In this document: one piece after another, positions 40,624 through 50,060 of the stretch
Layout of the letters: each line of letters begins with the position of its first letter
How positions within the stretch are numbered: the stretch's first letter is position 1
NCBI GenBank assembly: GCA_964345385.1
Contig: CAYFQM010000003.1
Location: forward strand, 1-58,342
From: CAG-1000 sp964345385
GTDB taxonomy: Bacteria; Bacillota_I; Bacilli_A; RF39; UBA660
Length of the DNA: 58,342 nucleotides
Reading direction: 5' to 3'
The notes under the pieces: generated by a model
What the model saw: the letters and a program-made list of their open reading frames with translations, nothing else
What the model was told of the DNA's origin: nothing
Databases searched by the model: none
Made by a program: the position numbers and the translations under genes

Positions 40624-43095
40624 ATGGAAGAAAATAATATAAAAAAAGAAGAAAAAATTAATTCAAATGTAATAGTAGAAGAAAAAGACAAAATAATTAA
40701 CAATGATATCGTTAAAGAGGTAGAAAAATCATTTCTTGAATATTCTATGAGTGTTATAGCTTCAAGAGCATTACCAGATTTAAGAGATGGATTAAAGCCA
40801 GTTCATAGGAGGATATTATGGTCAATGTTTGAATCAGGATATACTCCTGATAAACCTCATAAAAAAAGTGCAAAAACAGTTGGTGAAGTAATGGGAAATT
40901 ATCATCCTCATGGAGATGCATCAATATATGATGCTATGGTGAGGTTAGCTCAAGAATATAATCAGAGATATATGTTAGTGGATGGGCATGGTAATTTTGG
41001 TAACATTGAAGGAGATAGGGCCGCAGCAATGCGATATACAGAATCTAGATTATCTAAAATATCATTAGAATTATTAAGAGATATTAATAAAAATACAGTT
41101 GATATGGAAAATAATTTTGATGAAACTAGAAAAGAACCAACAGTTTTACCTTCAAGATTTCCTAATGTTTTAGTGAATGGATCTATGGGTATTGCGGTAG
41201 GTATGGCAACAAATATTCCTCCACATAATTTAGGTGAAGTAATAGATGGGTGTGTGGCATATATAGATAATCCAGCTATTGATATATATGGTTTAATGAA
41301 ACACATTAAAGGTCCAGACTTTCCTACTGGTGGAATTATTTTGGGGAATTCTGGTATAAAAAAAGCATATGAAACAGGTAGAGGATCTATAACAATAAGA
41401 GGTAAAGCTATTATTGAAGAATATAAAAATAATAGTGCTATTATTTTTACAGAAGTTCCATATGGAGTAAATACTATGGAATTAAAAAATAAAGTCGCAG
41501 AATTAGTAAATAATAAAACAATTGAAGGAATTTCAGATTATCATACTGATTTAAAAGATGGAATTAAAATAACAATAACATTAAAAAAAGATGCGAATGC
41601 TCAAGTGGTTTTAAATAATTTATATAAATATACATCATTTCAAATAAATTATGGAATAATATTATTAATGTTGGACGGATTAACTCCAAGAACTTTATCG
41701 TTAAAAGACATAATAGTTAAATATGTAGATTATCAAAAAGAAATAATTATTAGAAGAACTAAATTTGAATTAGCAAAAAACGAAAAAAAAGTACACGTTT
41801 TAGAAGGTTATAAAATAGCTTTGCAAAATATTGATGAAGTTATTAAGATAATTAAAAATGCAAAAAATGATGAAGAGGCAAAAACTAAATTAATTGATAG
41901 ATTTGGTTTAGATTTAATTCAATCAGAAGCAATATTAGAATTAAAATTAAGAAGATTAACAGGGTTAGAAAGAGAAAAAATAGAATTAGAACTAGAAGAT
42001 TTATTAAAAGAAATTAAAAAATTAAAATCAATTTTAGAATCAGAACAAAAAGTTTTAAATATAATTAAAGAGGAAATGTTGGAAATTAAAACAAAATATG
42101 GTGATGAAAGAAAAACAACAATTGATATGACAGCTGTTGATTATATTGAAGATGAAGCTTTAATACCAGAAGAAAACATTTTGTTAACAATAACACAAAA
42201 AGGATATATAAAAAGACTTACAAGCGATACTTACAGAACTCAAAATAGAGGTGGAGTTGGAGTTAGAGGTATGTCTGTTGTTGAAGATGATATTGTAGAC
42301 CAAATTATTAATTTAAGTACACATGATTATGTATTATTTTTCACAAACAAAGGAAAAGTATATAGAATAAAAGGATATGAAATACCAGAATATTCAAGAA
42401 ATGCAAAAGGATTACCAATTATTAATTTATTACCAATAGATAAAGATGAAAAAGTAAATGCAATAATAAAAATGGAAGCAGAAAATGAAAATAAGTATTT
42501 TGTATTTGTAACTAAAAAAGGTTTAATAAAAAGAACGCTGGTGTCTGAGTTTGATAATATTAGAAGTAACGGAAAAATTGCAATTACGTTAAAAGAAGAT
42601 GATGAATTAATTTCTGTTAAAAAAACAAATGGTGACAATAAAATATTAATGTGTTCTTCAAACGGAAGAATGGTTAGATTTGAAGAGCAAGAAGTTAGAG
42701 TAATGGGAAGAACAGCATCGGGAGTAAGAGGAATCAATTTATCAAATGATGTATGTGTGAGTGCAGATATTTCAGATGATTCTGACTTGGTTTTAATTGT
42801 TACTGAAAAAGGATATGGAAAGAAAACTAAAGTAACAGAATATAGGCAAACAAAAAGAGGTAGTAAAGGAGTAAAAACTTTAAATATTACTGAAAAAAAT
42901 GGAAAAGTTGTAGGATTTAAAATTGTTAAAAAAGATAATGATTTAGTAATTATTACAGATGAGGGAACAGTAATTAGAATTAATTTAGAAGCAATATCTA
43001 CGATGGGAAGAGTAACGCAAGGAGTAAAATTAATTAACTTAAAAAATTCTAATAATGTAGTATCTATGTCGTTAGTTGAAAAGGAAGAAGAATAA
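40624..43095 (+). CDS. gyrA: DNA gyrase subunit A
   Basis: 823 residues. Cleavage-reunion domain with the QRDR stretch YHPHGDASIYDAMVR and active-site Tyr in AAMRYTESRLSK; C-terminal beta-pinwheel with repeats and the GyrA box QNRGGVGVRG. The residue equal to E. coli Ser83 is Ala here (HPHGD-A-SIYD), a position linked to quinolone binding. AAGGAGG precedes the ATG, 11 bases after gyrB. Transcription ends in a hairpin that also contains a parS site. Confidence 0.97.
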   Translation: MEENNIKKEEKINSNVIVEEKDKIINNDIVKEVEKSFLEYSMSVIASRALPDLRDGLKPVHRRILWSMFESGYTPDKPHKKSAKTVGEVMGNYHPHGDASIYDAMVRLAQEYNQRYMLVDGHGNFGNIEGDRAAAMRYTESRLSKISLELLRDINKNTVDMENNFDETRKEPTVLPSRFPNVLVNGSMGIAVGMATNIPPHNLGEVIDGCVAYIDNPAIDIYGLMKHIKGPDFPTGGIILGNSGIKKAYETGRGSITIRGKAIIEEYKNNSAIIFTEVPYGVNTMELKNKVAELVNNKTIEGISDYHTDLKDGIKITITLKKDANAQVVLNNLYKYTSFQINYGIILLMLDGLTPRTLSLKDIIVKYVDYQKEIIIRRTKFELAKNEKKVHVLEGYKIALQNIDEVIKIIKNAKNDEEAKTKLIDRFGLDLIQSEAILELKLRRLTGLEREKIELELEDLLKEIKKLKSILESEQKVLNIIKEEMLEIKTKYGDERKTTIDMTAVDYIEDEALIPEENILLTITQKGYIKRLTSDTYRTQNRGGVGVRGMSVVEDDIVDQIINLSTHDYVLFFTNKGKVYRIKGYEIPEYSRNAKGLPIINLLPIDKDEKVNAIIKMEAENENKYFVFVTKKGLIKRTLVSEFDNIRSNGKIAITLKEDDELISVKKTNGDNKILMCSSNGRMVRFEEQEVRVMGRTASGVRGINLSNDVCVSADISDDSDLVLIVTEKGYGKKTKVTEYRQTKRGSKGVKTLNITEKNGKVVGFKIVKKDNDLVIITDEGTVIRINLEAISTMGRVTQGVKLINLKNSNNVVSMSLVEKEEE

Positions 43096-43098
43096 TTA

Positions 43099-43131
43099 AA
43101 ATTAATGTTTCACGTGGAACATTAATTTTTT
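43099..43131 (+). terminator. Terminator of gyrA (contains parS)
   Basis: ATTAATGTT / AACATTAAT arms around TCACGTG, followed by seven T. The stem is the palindromic parS site extended outward. Confidence 0.75.
43106..43121. other. parS: parS site 1
   Basis: TGTTTCACGTGGAACA, a near-perfect match to the universal ParB-binding parS palindrome of Bacillota. It is embedded in the gyrA terminator. Confidence 0.85.
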
Positions 43132-43182
43132 TATATATTTAATTACAATTTTTGTTATCAAAAAAAATAAAAGTTATTCATA

Positions 43183-43198
43183 TGTTTCACGTGAAACA
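43183..43198. other. parS: parS site 2
   Basis: TGTTTCACGTGAAACA, a perfect 16-bp parS palindrome, extended to 22 bp by ATA/TAT. It is 62 bases after site 1 and about 9 kb from oriC. Confidence 0.9.
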
Positions 43199-43209
43199 TA
43201 TAAAATTAA

Positions 43210-43238
43210 TTGTATATTTTTAAAAAGTATGATATATT
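43210..43238 (+). promoter_or_regulatory. Promoter of the SRP RNA gene
   Basis: TTGTAT (43210-43215), 17 bases ending TGA, TATATT (43233-43238). Confidence 0.7.
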
Positions 43239-43243
43239 TAATT

Positions 43244-43317
43244 CGATGCAATGTGTAGTTTTGAAAGGGTCAGGATTGGAAAATAGCAGCCATAAAAAAC
43301 AAAACATGTGCATCACT
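43244..43317 (+). ncRNA. ffs: Signal recognition particle RNA (4.5S-type)
   Basis: The domain IV signature GGGTCAGGATTGGAAAATAG, followed by CAGCCA, binds Ffh. GATGCA/TGCATC and GTTTTG/CAAAAC close the long hairpin. About 75 nt, so it is the short single-hairpin form without an Alu domain, unlike the ~270-nt RNA of Bacillus. A T run follows at 43317-43322. It sits beside tadA and dnaX as in many Bacillota. Confidence 0.92.
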
Positions 43318-43334
43318 TTTTTATGAGGAAAGAT

Positions 43335-43739
43335 ATGGAAAAAATTATAAAAACGTTAGATAAAGAAATGAAAAAAGCCGCTAATAAAAAAGAGGTGCCT
43401 ATAGCTGCATTGATAATGAAAAACAATGTAGTGTTATGTTCGGCACATAATTCTAAAATAAGTAAAAATGATCCTACAGCTCACGCAGAAGTAATATGTA
43501 TAAAAAAAGCTTCTAGAATATTAAATACAAGCAACTTAGGCGACTGTGAATTATATGTTACTATAAAACCATGCAAAATGTGTGAATATATAATTAATGA
43601 AGCAAGAATAAAAAAAGTATATTATTTTTATGAAAATAATAAAAAAATAAATATAACGACAAAATATGAAAAAATAATATTAGACAAAACAGAATTTATG
43701 TCGAAAAAACTAAGTGGCTTTTTTAAAACAATAAGATAG
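43335..43739 (+). CDS. tadA: tRNA adenosine(34) deaminase
   Basis: 134 residues from the ATG preceded by GAGGAAAG; a longer frame would begin inside the SRP RNA. The zinc-dependent deaminase motifs are HAE in TAHAEVICIKKA and PCKMC. It converts A34 to inosine in tRNA-Arg(ACG). It is slightly shorter than usual. It lies between ffs and dnaX. Confidence 0.93.
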   Translation: MEKIIKTLDKEMKKAANKKEVPIAALIMKNNVVLCSAHNSKISKNDPTAHAEVICIKKASRILNTSNLGDCELYVTIKPCKMCEYIINEARIKKVYYFYENNKKINITTKYEKIILDKTEFMSKKLSGFFKTIR

Positions 43740-43756
43740 ATATTATAATTAAATTT

Positions 43757-43765
43757 TGTTATAAT
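43757..43765 (+). promoter_or_regulatory. Extended -10 promoter of dnaX
   Basis: TGTTATAAT, 16 bases upstream of the dnaX ATG, just before its ribosome binding site. The short spacing makes it uncertain. Confidence 0.4.
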
Positions 43766-43781
43766 TATTAGGGAGGTAAAT

Positions 43782-45398
43782 ATGTCCTATATAGCTTTAT
43801 ATAGAAAATATAGACCACAAAATTTTAGTGAGGTTGTTGGTCAAGAAATTATTGTAAATATTTTAAAAAACTCTTTAATTGCAAAAAAAATAAATCATGC
43901 ATATATTTTTAGTGGACCAAAAGGTACTGGAAAAACAAGTATTGCTAAAATATATGGGAAAGCAGTAAATTGTTTAGCTCCAGTTGAAGGGGATTTGTGT
44001 GGAAAATGTAGTATATGTAAAAGTTTTAATGAAGAAAATATAGATATAATAGAAATAGATGCAGCCAGTAATAATGGTGTAGATGAGATAAGAGAAATAA
44101 GAAATAACGTTAGTATTATGCCTGTTTATTCAAAATATAAAGTATATATAATAGATGAGGTACATATGTTATCATCAAGTGCATTTAATGCTTTATTAAA
44201 AACGCTGGAAGAACCTCCAGAGCATGTGATTTTTATTTTAGCAACAACAGAGCTAAATAAAATACCATCAACTGTTTTATCAAGATGTCAAAAATTGGAT
44301 TTTAAAAAAATATCTCCAAATAAGATAGAAAAACAAATAAATTATATATTAAAAAAAGAAAAAAGAATTCTTTCTAACAAAGTAATTACTTTGATTTCAG
44401 AGTTAAGTGATGGTTCATTTAGGGATGCAATTAATTTGCTAGATCAATTGTTAACATATAATAAAAAAAATATAACAATAGAGGATGTGTATAATTTAAT
44501 AGGAAGTCCATCAGAAGAAATAATAGATGAACTAATAGAAAGTATTTGCAATAATAATGTTAAAAAAGGTTTAACCATAATTAATAAAATATATAATGAA
44601 GGAAAAAACTTTGGTACAGTGTGTAATCAACTGCAAAAAAAAATAACAGACATTATTATTAATAATAATACACACGAATATTTTGATTTGTGTGTTGAAA
44701 AAAAACTTTTAAAGTATTCTGATTTAGATAATATAAAATTATTAAATTTATCTGATATTATGTTTGAATTAAACAATTCAATTAAAAAGACAGTAAATCA
44801 AAAAAACTTATTAGAAACATATTTTATTAAAATGTGTTTATTATTTAAAAAAGATAAAGAACAAACAAAAGAAATGGAAGAAAATATAGAACAAAATAAT
44901 ATTGAAATTGAAGAAAATGAAAAGAAAAAAGAAAATAGTAAACATTTATATGACAAGGAACTAAGAATTAATAATACTTTTGCTTTGGCAGATAAAGAAA
45001 TTAAAAAAGATTTTTTAAAAAAATTTAAAAAAATAAAAGATTATGTATCTGATTCTGAATATTCATCAGTAGTTAATTTGCTTTTAAAATCAACTCCCGA
45101 AGTTGTTTCAGAAAAAAATATACTATTTGTTTTTAAAAAAACATTTGAAGTGATTTTATTTGATAAAAATATAGAATTAATTCAAAAACTATTTAAAGAA
45201 ATATATAAAATCAAATTTGATCTTGTTTCAATTGAAATAAGTGAATGGGAGAAAGAACGAGAAAAATATATATTAAATATAAAAGAAGGAAAAAAATATA
45301 TATATATGGAGGAAACAAAAAAAAATAATAAAAAAGGAACTCTTTTAGAGAGTGAAGCAGAAAATATTTTTGGCGAAAATATTTTGACTGTAGAATGA
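43782..45398 (+). CDS. dnaX: DNA polymerase III tau/gamma subunit
   Basis: 538 residues. AAA+ clamp-loader core: YRPQNFSEVVGQE, Walker A GPKGTGKTS, four zinc cysteines in NCLAPVEGDLCGKCSICKSF, DEVHMLSSSAFNALLKTLEEPPEHV with SRC finger LSRCQKLDF. Then a charged linker and a C-terminal tau region for polymerase and helicase contact. A-rich stretches in the last third could allow frameshifting to a short gamma form, but no clear stem-stimulated site is visible. GGGAGG precedes the ATG. It starts the dnaX-ebfC-recR-holB run. Confidence 0.96.
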   Translation: MSYIALYRKYRPQNFSEVVGQEIIVNILKNSLIAKKINHAYIFSGPKGTGKTSIAKIYGKAVNCLAPVEGDLCGKCSICKSFNEENIDIIEIDAASNNGVDEIREIRNNVSIMPVYSKYKVYIIDEVHMLSSSAFNALLKTLEEPPEHVIFILATTELNKIPSTVLSRCQKLDFKKISPNKIEKQINYILKKEKRILSNKVITLISELSDGSFRDAINLLDQLLTYNKKNITIEDVYNLIGSPSEEIIDELIESICNNNVKKGLTIINKIYNEGKNFGTVCNQLQKKITDIIINNNTHEYFDLCVEKKLLKYSDLDNIKLLNLSDIMFELNNSIKKTVNQKNLLETYFIKMCLLFKKDKEQTKEMEENIEQNNIEIEENEKKKENSKHLYDKELRINNTFALADKEIKKDFLKKFKKIKDYVSDSEYSSVVNLLLKSTPEVVSEKNILFVFKKTFEVILFDKNIELIQKLFKEIYKIKFDLVSIEISEWEKEREKYILNIKEGKKYIYMEETKKNNKKGTLLESEAENIFGENILTVE

Positions 45399-45411
45399 AA
45401 GGAAATATAAA

Positions 45412-45705
45412 ATGAATATGCAAGCATTAATGGCACAAGCCAAAAAAATTCAAAAAGAATTAGAAAAAAGCACAAAAGAACTTGAAGAAAAGGAATTTAC
45501 TTTTGAAAACGAAAATATAATAATAGTAGCTACTGGAAATAATAAAATTAAAAATATATCAATAAAAAATAAAAATTTATATGAAGATATTGATTTATTA
45601 GAAGAAATAATTATTGTTGGTATAAATAGTACATTAGAAAAAATTCAAAAAGAGAAAGAAAACAAAATTGGAAAATATACTAATGGATTAGGAGGTTTTT
45701 TCTAA
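45412..45705 (+). CDS. ebfC: YbaB/EbfC-family nucleoid-associated protein
   Basis: 97 residues starting MNMQALMAQAKKIQKEL, with the helix-strand-helix fold of the family. It forms tweezer-like dimers that bind DNA and is almost always encoded between dnaX and recR, as here. AAAGGAAATATAAA precedes the ATG. The stop overlaps the recR start. Confidence 0.95.
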   Translation: MNMQALMAQAKKIQKELEKSTKELEEKEFTFENENIIIVATGNNKIKNISIKNKNLYEDIDLLEEIIIVGINSTLEKIQKEKENKIGKYTNGLGGFF

Positions 45706-46295
45706 TGCTTTTACCAAAAAGTTTTGAAAACTTGGTGAAAAGTCTTGAAATTTTACCTGGAGTAGGAGAAAAAACTGCTGAGAGATATGTTTATGCTATT
45801 GAAAAAGAAGAAGCAGAAAATATAAAAAAATTAGTTAATGCAATAGATGATTTTAAAAAAAATATAAAAAAATGTTCTGTTTGCAATGTTTTATCTGATG
45901 AGGAAAAATGTCCTATTTGTAGTGATAAAACAAGAAACAACAAAACAGTTTGTATTGTTGAAAATTCTAAAACGGCTTTTTCAATTGATAAAACAAATAA
46001 ATATAAAGGTCATTATTTTGTTTTAAATGGTTTGATTTCTCCTGTAGATGGAATTAATCCAGAACATTTATATTTAGATAAATTATTAAATAGATTAAAT
46101 GACATTGAAGAGATAATTATAGCATTGAATCCTTCTATAGAAGGAGAAATAACTTCATTATATATTCAAAAAAAATTAGAAAACAAAAAAATTAAGGTTT
46201 CTAGATTATCTTATGGAATACCTGCCGGCTCTGAAATAGATTATTTAGATCCTATTATGATTTCGAAAGCATTAGAAGATAGAAAGTATTTATAA
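45705..46295 (+). CDS. recR: Recombination mediator RecR
   Basis: 196 residues: the helix-hairpin-helix LEILPGVGEKTAERYVYAI, zinc finger CSVCNVLSDEEKCPIC, and the TOPRIM region around VENSKTAF and EIIIALNPSIEGE. It works with RecO/RecF to load RecA. The ATG shares a base with the ebfC stop, with GGAGG upstream. Since recF in this window is broken, RecR presumably acts through RecO. Confidence 0.97.
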   Translation: MLLPKSFENLVKSLEILPGVGEKTAERYVYAIEKEEAENIKKLVNAIDDFKKNIKKCSVCNVLSDEEKCPICSDKTRNNKTVCIVENSKTAFSIDKTNKYKGHYFVLNGLISPVDGINPEHLYLDKLLNRLNDIEEIIIALNPSIEGEITSLYIQKKLENKKIKVSRLSYGIPAGSEIDYLDPIMISKALEDRKYL

Positions 46296-46340
46296 AAAAA
46301 TTATGTAGTTAATATTAAATTATAAACAAGGAGAATTATT

Positions 46341-47147
46341 GTGAAAAGTATAAGCGATTTTTTTAAAATTATGTTTGAAGAAAATAAATTGTCACATTCA
46401 TTTCTAATTGGAAATACTTCATTGAATAATATTTATGAAGAATTAGAAAAAATAATTTCTTTATATGTTTTTAGTGAAAAAACAACCTTAAAAAACAATC
46501 CTGATATTCATATTATAAAAACAGAAGAAGAGAATGTAAGCAAATACAAAATTAAACTTCTAATAAATAAATTAAGAACTACTTCACAATTATATAATAA
46601 AAAAGTATATATTATTTCTGGCGTAGAAAATTTAAATGATCATGTGTATAATACTATGTTGAAAACTCTTGAAGAACCAGGAAATAATATATATGCATTT
46701 TTAATTTCTTCTAATATTGATATGGTACCAGAAACAATTAAAAGCAGATGCCAAATTATATTTGTTTCTACAGAAAATGAATATACTACAAATCAAGAAA
46801 TATATAAACTTGCTTACGAATTTATTAATAAAATTGAAACAACAGGTTACAAATCAAGCTCGTATTATAATGAAATTTATAAAAAAATAGAAAATAGGGA
46901 TATGTTTAAAAATGTTCTTCAAGAAATGTATTTAATATATTTTAATTTAATGTATAATAAAATTGGAATTTTAGGTAAAGAAAAAGATAATAAATTATTA
47001 AGTTTGTCAACAGACTCTTTATGTAAAAAAATATTAACAATAAATTCTTATATAGAAAAAAACAAAATTAATTTTAATAAAGATTTATTAATTGATAAAT
47101 TAATACTAGATTTATGGAGGTGTAATGATGAAATTAGTGTGGGTTGA
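46341..47147 (+). CDS. holB: DNA polymerase III delta-prime subunit
   Basis: 268 residues, GTG start with AAGGAG upstream. It resembles the AAA+ clamp-loader fold (MFEENKLSHSFLIGN, KVYIISGVENLNDHVYNTMLKTLEEPGNNIYAFLIS, ETIKSRCQIIFV) but lacks a Walker A motif, as is normal for delta-prime. It completes the loader with DnaX. The end overlaps ricT. Confidence 0.9.
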   Translation: MKSISDFFKIMFEENKLSHSFLIGNTSLNNIYEELEKIISLYVFSEKTTLKNNPDIHIIKTEEENVSKYKIKLLINKLRTTSQLYNKKVYIISGVENLNDHVYNTMLKTLEEPGNNIYAFLISSNIDMVPETIKSRCQIIFVSTENEYTTNQEIYKLAYEFINKIETTGYKSSSYYNEIYKKIENRDMFKNVLQEMYLIYFNLMYNKIGILGKEKDNKLLSLSTDSLCKKILTINSYIEKNKINFNKDLLIDKLILDLWRCNDEISVG

Positions 47148-47934
47148 ATTTAAAGAAAAAGAAAAACAATATTTGTTTAATTGTAACAATTTTGATATAA
47201 ACCCTGGAGATTATTTAATAGTTGAAACAAAAAGAGGATTACAACTTGGTAAAGCAATAAATATAGTTGAAAATGATAAAAAGGAACACTCAAATGTTTT
47301 AAAAAAAGCCACTAATAAGGATGTTATACATCATAAAGAAAATTTAAAAGAAGCAAAAGAAGCCATAAAAGTAGCTCAAGATATTGCTGATGAAATGAAT
47401 TTAGAAATGAAATTTATTGATGCATATTATACTTTTGATAGAAAACAATTAATTTTTAGTTTTTTGGCTGATTCAAGAATAGATTTTAGAGAGTTAGCTA
47501 AGTCTTTGGCAGGAATATATAAAACAAGAATTGAATTAAGACAGATTGGAGTAAGAGATAAAGCAAAAGAAGTTTCGGGTATAGGTTGTTGTGGTAGAAA
47601 AATATGTTGTTCATCATTTTTAAATGATTTGGATTCTGTAAGTATTTCCATGGTTAAAAATCAAAATTTGTCATTAAATCCAACTAAAATTAATGGATTA
47701 TGTGGAAGATTATTATGCTGTTTAAAATTTGAAGATGAATTATATACTGAATATAGAAAAAAAATACCTTCAATTGGAGAAAAAGTAAAAGAAAAAGATG
47801 GTTTTGAGGGAACTGTTACATCAATAGACATTTTAAACAAAAAATATATTGTAGTAAATAATAATAATGAATTTAGAGAATATTTTATAAAAGATAGATG
47901 TGATAAATGTGAAAAAACAGGTAAAAATAAATAA
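47128..47934 (+). CDS. ricT: RicT/YaaT, PSP1-domain protein of the Y-complex
   Basis: 268 residues. WVEFKEKEKQYLFNCNN, GDYLIVETKRGLQLGKA, and the cysteine-rich GIGCCGRKICCSSF and GLCGRLLCCLKFE define the PSP1 family. In Bacillus RicT joins RicA and RicF in an iron-sulfur complex that helps RNase Y mature operon mRNAs and affects competence and sporulation. There are two consecutive ATGs; I took the second, seven bases from GGAGG. It overlaps holB by 20 bases. Confidence 0.94.
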   Translation: MKLVWVEFKEKEKQYLFNCNNFDINPGDYLIVETKRGLQLGKAINIVENDKKEHSNVLKKATNKDVIHHKENLKEAKEAIKVAQDIADEMNLEMKFIDAYYTFDRKQLIFSFLADSRIDFRELAKSLAGIYKTRIELRQIGVRDKAKEVSGIGCCGRKICCSSFLNDLDSVSISMVKNQNLSLNPTKINGLCGRLLCCLKFEDELYTEYRKKIPSIGEKVKEKDGFEGTVTSIDILNKKYIVVNNNNEFREYFIKDRCDKCEKTGKNK

Positions 47935-48649
47935 TTTAGTTAATTTTAAAAATATTAAAATTTTCCAACATGATGATTATTTTAAGGTGAGTTTAGATTC
48001 TATATTATTAGCAAATTTTGTTAATATTAATAGTGGCAAATTAAAAATTATTGATTTATGTACAGGAAATGCACCTATACCTTTAATATTATCTACTAAA
48101 ACAAAATCATTAATATATGGTGTTGAATTACAAAAAGAAATATATAATTTAGCTGTGGAAACTGTAAAATATAATAAATTAGAAAAACAAATAAAATTAA
48201 TTAATAATGATATAAAAAAAATATATAAAGAGATTGAAACAGATTGTTTTGATATTATTACGTGTAATCCACCTTACTTTAAAAAAAACAATAAAAGTAA
48301 TTTAAATAATAATAAAGTAAAAGCTATTGCAAAGCATGAAATAAATATTAGTTTAAATGATATTATTTTAATATCAAAAAAATTACTTAAAAATAAAGGG
48401 GATATATATTTAATTCATAAAACAGAAAGATTAATTGATATTTTAGAATTGATGAAAAATAATACTTTAGAACCCAAAATAATTAGATTTATATATCCAA
48501 AACAAGAAAAAGAATCTAATTTAGTATTAATTTCCGGAAAGAAAAATGGAAAAAGAGGAATTAAATTATTAAAACCTTTGTTTATCCATAATGATGATGG
48601 ATCATATACTGAAGAGGTTTTAAAAATGTTTTCTATGGAGGAATTATGA
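47909..48649 (+). CDS. trmN6: tRNA1(Val) (adenine37-N6)-methyltransferase TrmN6-like
   Basis: 246 residues from the GTG at 47909 (an earlier in-frame GTG at 47900 is also possible; neither has a full Shine-Dalgarno). FKVSLDSILLANFV, the SAM loop IDLCTGNAPIPLIL, and the N6-methylase motif TCNPPYFK are visible. It overlaps ricT by 26 bases. The gene order ricT-trmN6-rsmI matches Bacillus yaaT-yabA-yabB-yazA-rsmI minus yabA and yazA. Confidence 0.88.
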   Translation: MKKQVKINNLVNFKNIKIFQHDDYFKVSLDSILLANFVNINSGKLKIIDLCTGNAPIPLILSTKTKSLIYGVELQKEIYNLAVETVKYNKLEKQIKLINNDIKKIYKEIETDCFDIITCNPPYFKKNNKSNLNNNKVKAIAKHEINISLNDIILISKKLLKNKGDIYLIHKTERLIDILELMKNNTLEPKIIRFIYPKQEKESNLVLISGKKNGKRGIKLLKPLFIHNDDGSYTEEVLKMFSMEEL

Positions 48650-49485
48650 TTCAAAAGAGTTATAAAAAAAATAACTTAGGAAATCTATATTTAGTTCCAA
48701 CACCAATTGGAAATTTAAGTGATATAACAAATAGAGCAATAGAAGTGTTATCAAAAGTAGATAAAATATATGCAGAAGATACTAGAGAATCTAAAAAACT
48801 TTTAAATTCTTTAAAAATAAGCAATAAAATAGAATCTTGTCATAAATATTCAGAAACAAAAAGAAAAGAAAAAATAGTTAATGAGTTAAAAACAGGAAAA
48901 AATTTAGCATATATTAGTGATAGAGGAACCCCATTGATAAGTGATCCTGGTCAAATAATTGCAGACTATGTCATAAAAAAAAGTTTAAATGTTATAGCTC
49001 TTCCTGGACCAAGTGCGTTCTTACCTGCGCTAAATATGAGTGGTTTATCAAATGATAAATTTTTGTTTTATGGATTTTTAAGTAGTAAACAAAAAGAAAG
49101 AATAGAAGAATTAAAAAAACTATACACTTTTCCACATACTATAATTTTTTATGAGGCGCCTCATAGAATAAATTTAACACTAATTGATATGAAAAATATA
49201 TTTGGTAATAGAAAAGTTTCAGTTTCTCGTGAAATAAGTAAACTTCATGAAGAAATATTTAGAGGAACTCTTTTGCAGGCAATAGAATATTCTGAAAATA
49301 TTAAAGGAGAAATAGTTATAGTTGTAGAAGGATTAAAAGTTAATATAAGTAACATTGACTATGTTTTAGAGGTAAAAAAACTAATAAAAAAAGGTTATAA
49401 ACCATCTAATGCTATTAGAGAAATAGCAACAATATATGGAATATCAAAAAACAAATTATATAATGAATGTGAGGATATATTATGA
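48646..49485 (+). CDS. rsmI: 16S rRNA (cytidine1402-2'-O)-methyltransferase
   Basis: 279 residues. LYLVPTPIGNLSDITNRAIEVL, AEDTRESKKLL, YISDRGTPLISDPG and ALPGPSAFLPALNMSGL are the tetrapyrrole-methylase-fold motifs of RsmI. It methylates C1402 in the decoding centre. ATGA overlap with trmN6 and AGGAGG upstream indicate coupled translation. Confidence 0.96.
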   Translation: MIQKSYKKNNLGNLYLVPTPIGNLSDITNRAIEVLSKVDKIYAEDTRESKKLLNSLKISNKIESCHKYSETKRKEKIVNELKTGKNLAYISDRGTPLISDPGQIIADYVIKKSLNVIALPGPSAFLPALNMSGLSNDKFLFYGFLSSKQKERIEELKKLYTFPHTIIFYEAPHRINLTLIDMKNIFGNRKVSVSREISKLHEEIFRGTLLQAIEYSENIKGEIVIVVEGLKVNISNIDYVLEVKKLIKKGYKPSNAIREIATIYGISKNKLYNECEDIL

Positions 49486-50060
49486 AATTAATTGTAGGGT
49501 TGGGAAATCCAGGAATAAAATATAAAAAGACAAGACATAATATTGGTTTTATGATAATAGATTATTATTCTAAGAAAAACAAATTAAATTTTAAAGAAAA
49601 ATTCAGTGGGTTATATTGCGAAACAAAAATAAATGAAGAAAAAGTTATATTATTAAAGCCCAAAAGTTATATGAATAATTCTGGCGATGTAGTAAAAAAA
49701 TATGTTGATTATTATAACATAGAAATAAAAAATATATTGGTTTTTTATGATGATATAACATTTGAGGCAGGTACATTTAGAATAAAAAAAGATGGATCAT
49801 CAGCTGGTCACAATGGGATTAGTGATATAATTTTAAAATTAGCCACAAAAGATATTCAAAGAGTCAGAATAGGAACTGGAAAAAACAATATAAATTTAGT
49901 TAATTATGTACTAGGCAAAATTCCTCAAAAAGATATGTGTAAAATAAACGATATTATCCCAATATTATCTCAAATAATAGATGATTTTATGGTATTAAAC
50001 ATCGAACAATTAATGCAAAAGTACAATAAGAAAGAAATAAATGAAAACTCAAATATATAA
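49482..50060 (+). CDS. pth: Peptidyl-tRNA hydrolase
   Basis: 192 residues. GLGNPGIKYKKTRHNIGFM holds the active-site Asn and His, DDITFEAG the Asp, and GSSAGHNGISDI is the tRNA-binding loop. It rescues tRNAs from aborted peptides. ATGA overlap with rsmI. The end overlaps mfd by 20 bases, so pth-mfd are coupled as in Bacillus. Confidence 0.97.
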   Translation: MKLIVGLGNPGIKYKKTRHNIGFMIIDYYSKKNKLNFKEKFSGLYCETKINEEKVILLKPKSYMNNSGDVVKKYVDYYNIEIKNILVFYDDITFEAGTFRIKKDGSSAGHNGISDIILKLATKDIQRVRIGTGKNNINLVNYVLGKIPQKDMCKINDIIPILSQIIDDFMVLNIEQLMQKYNKKEINENSNI

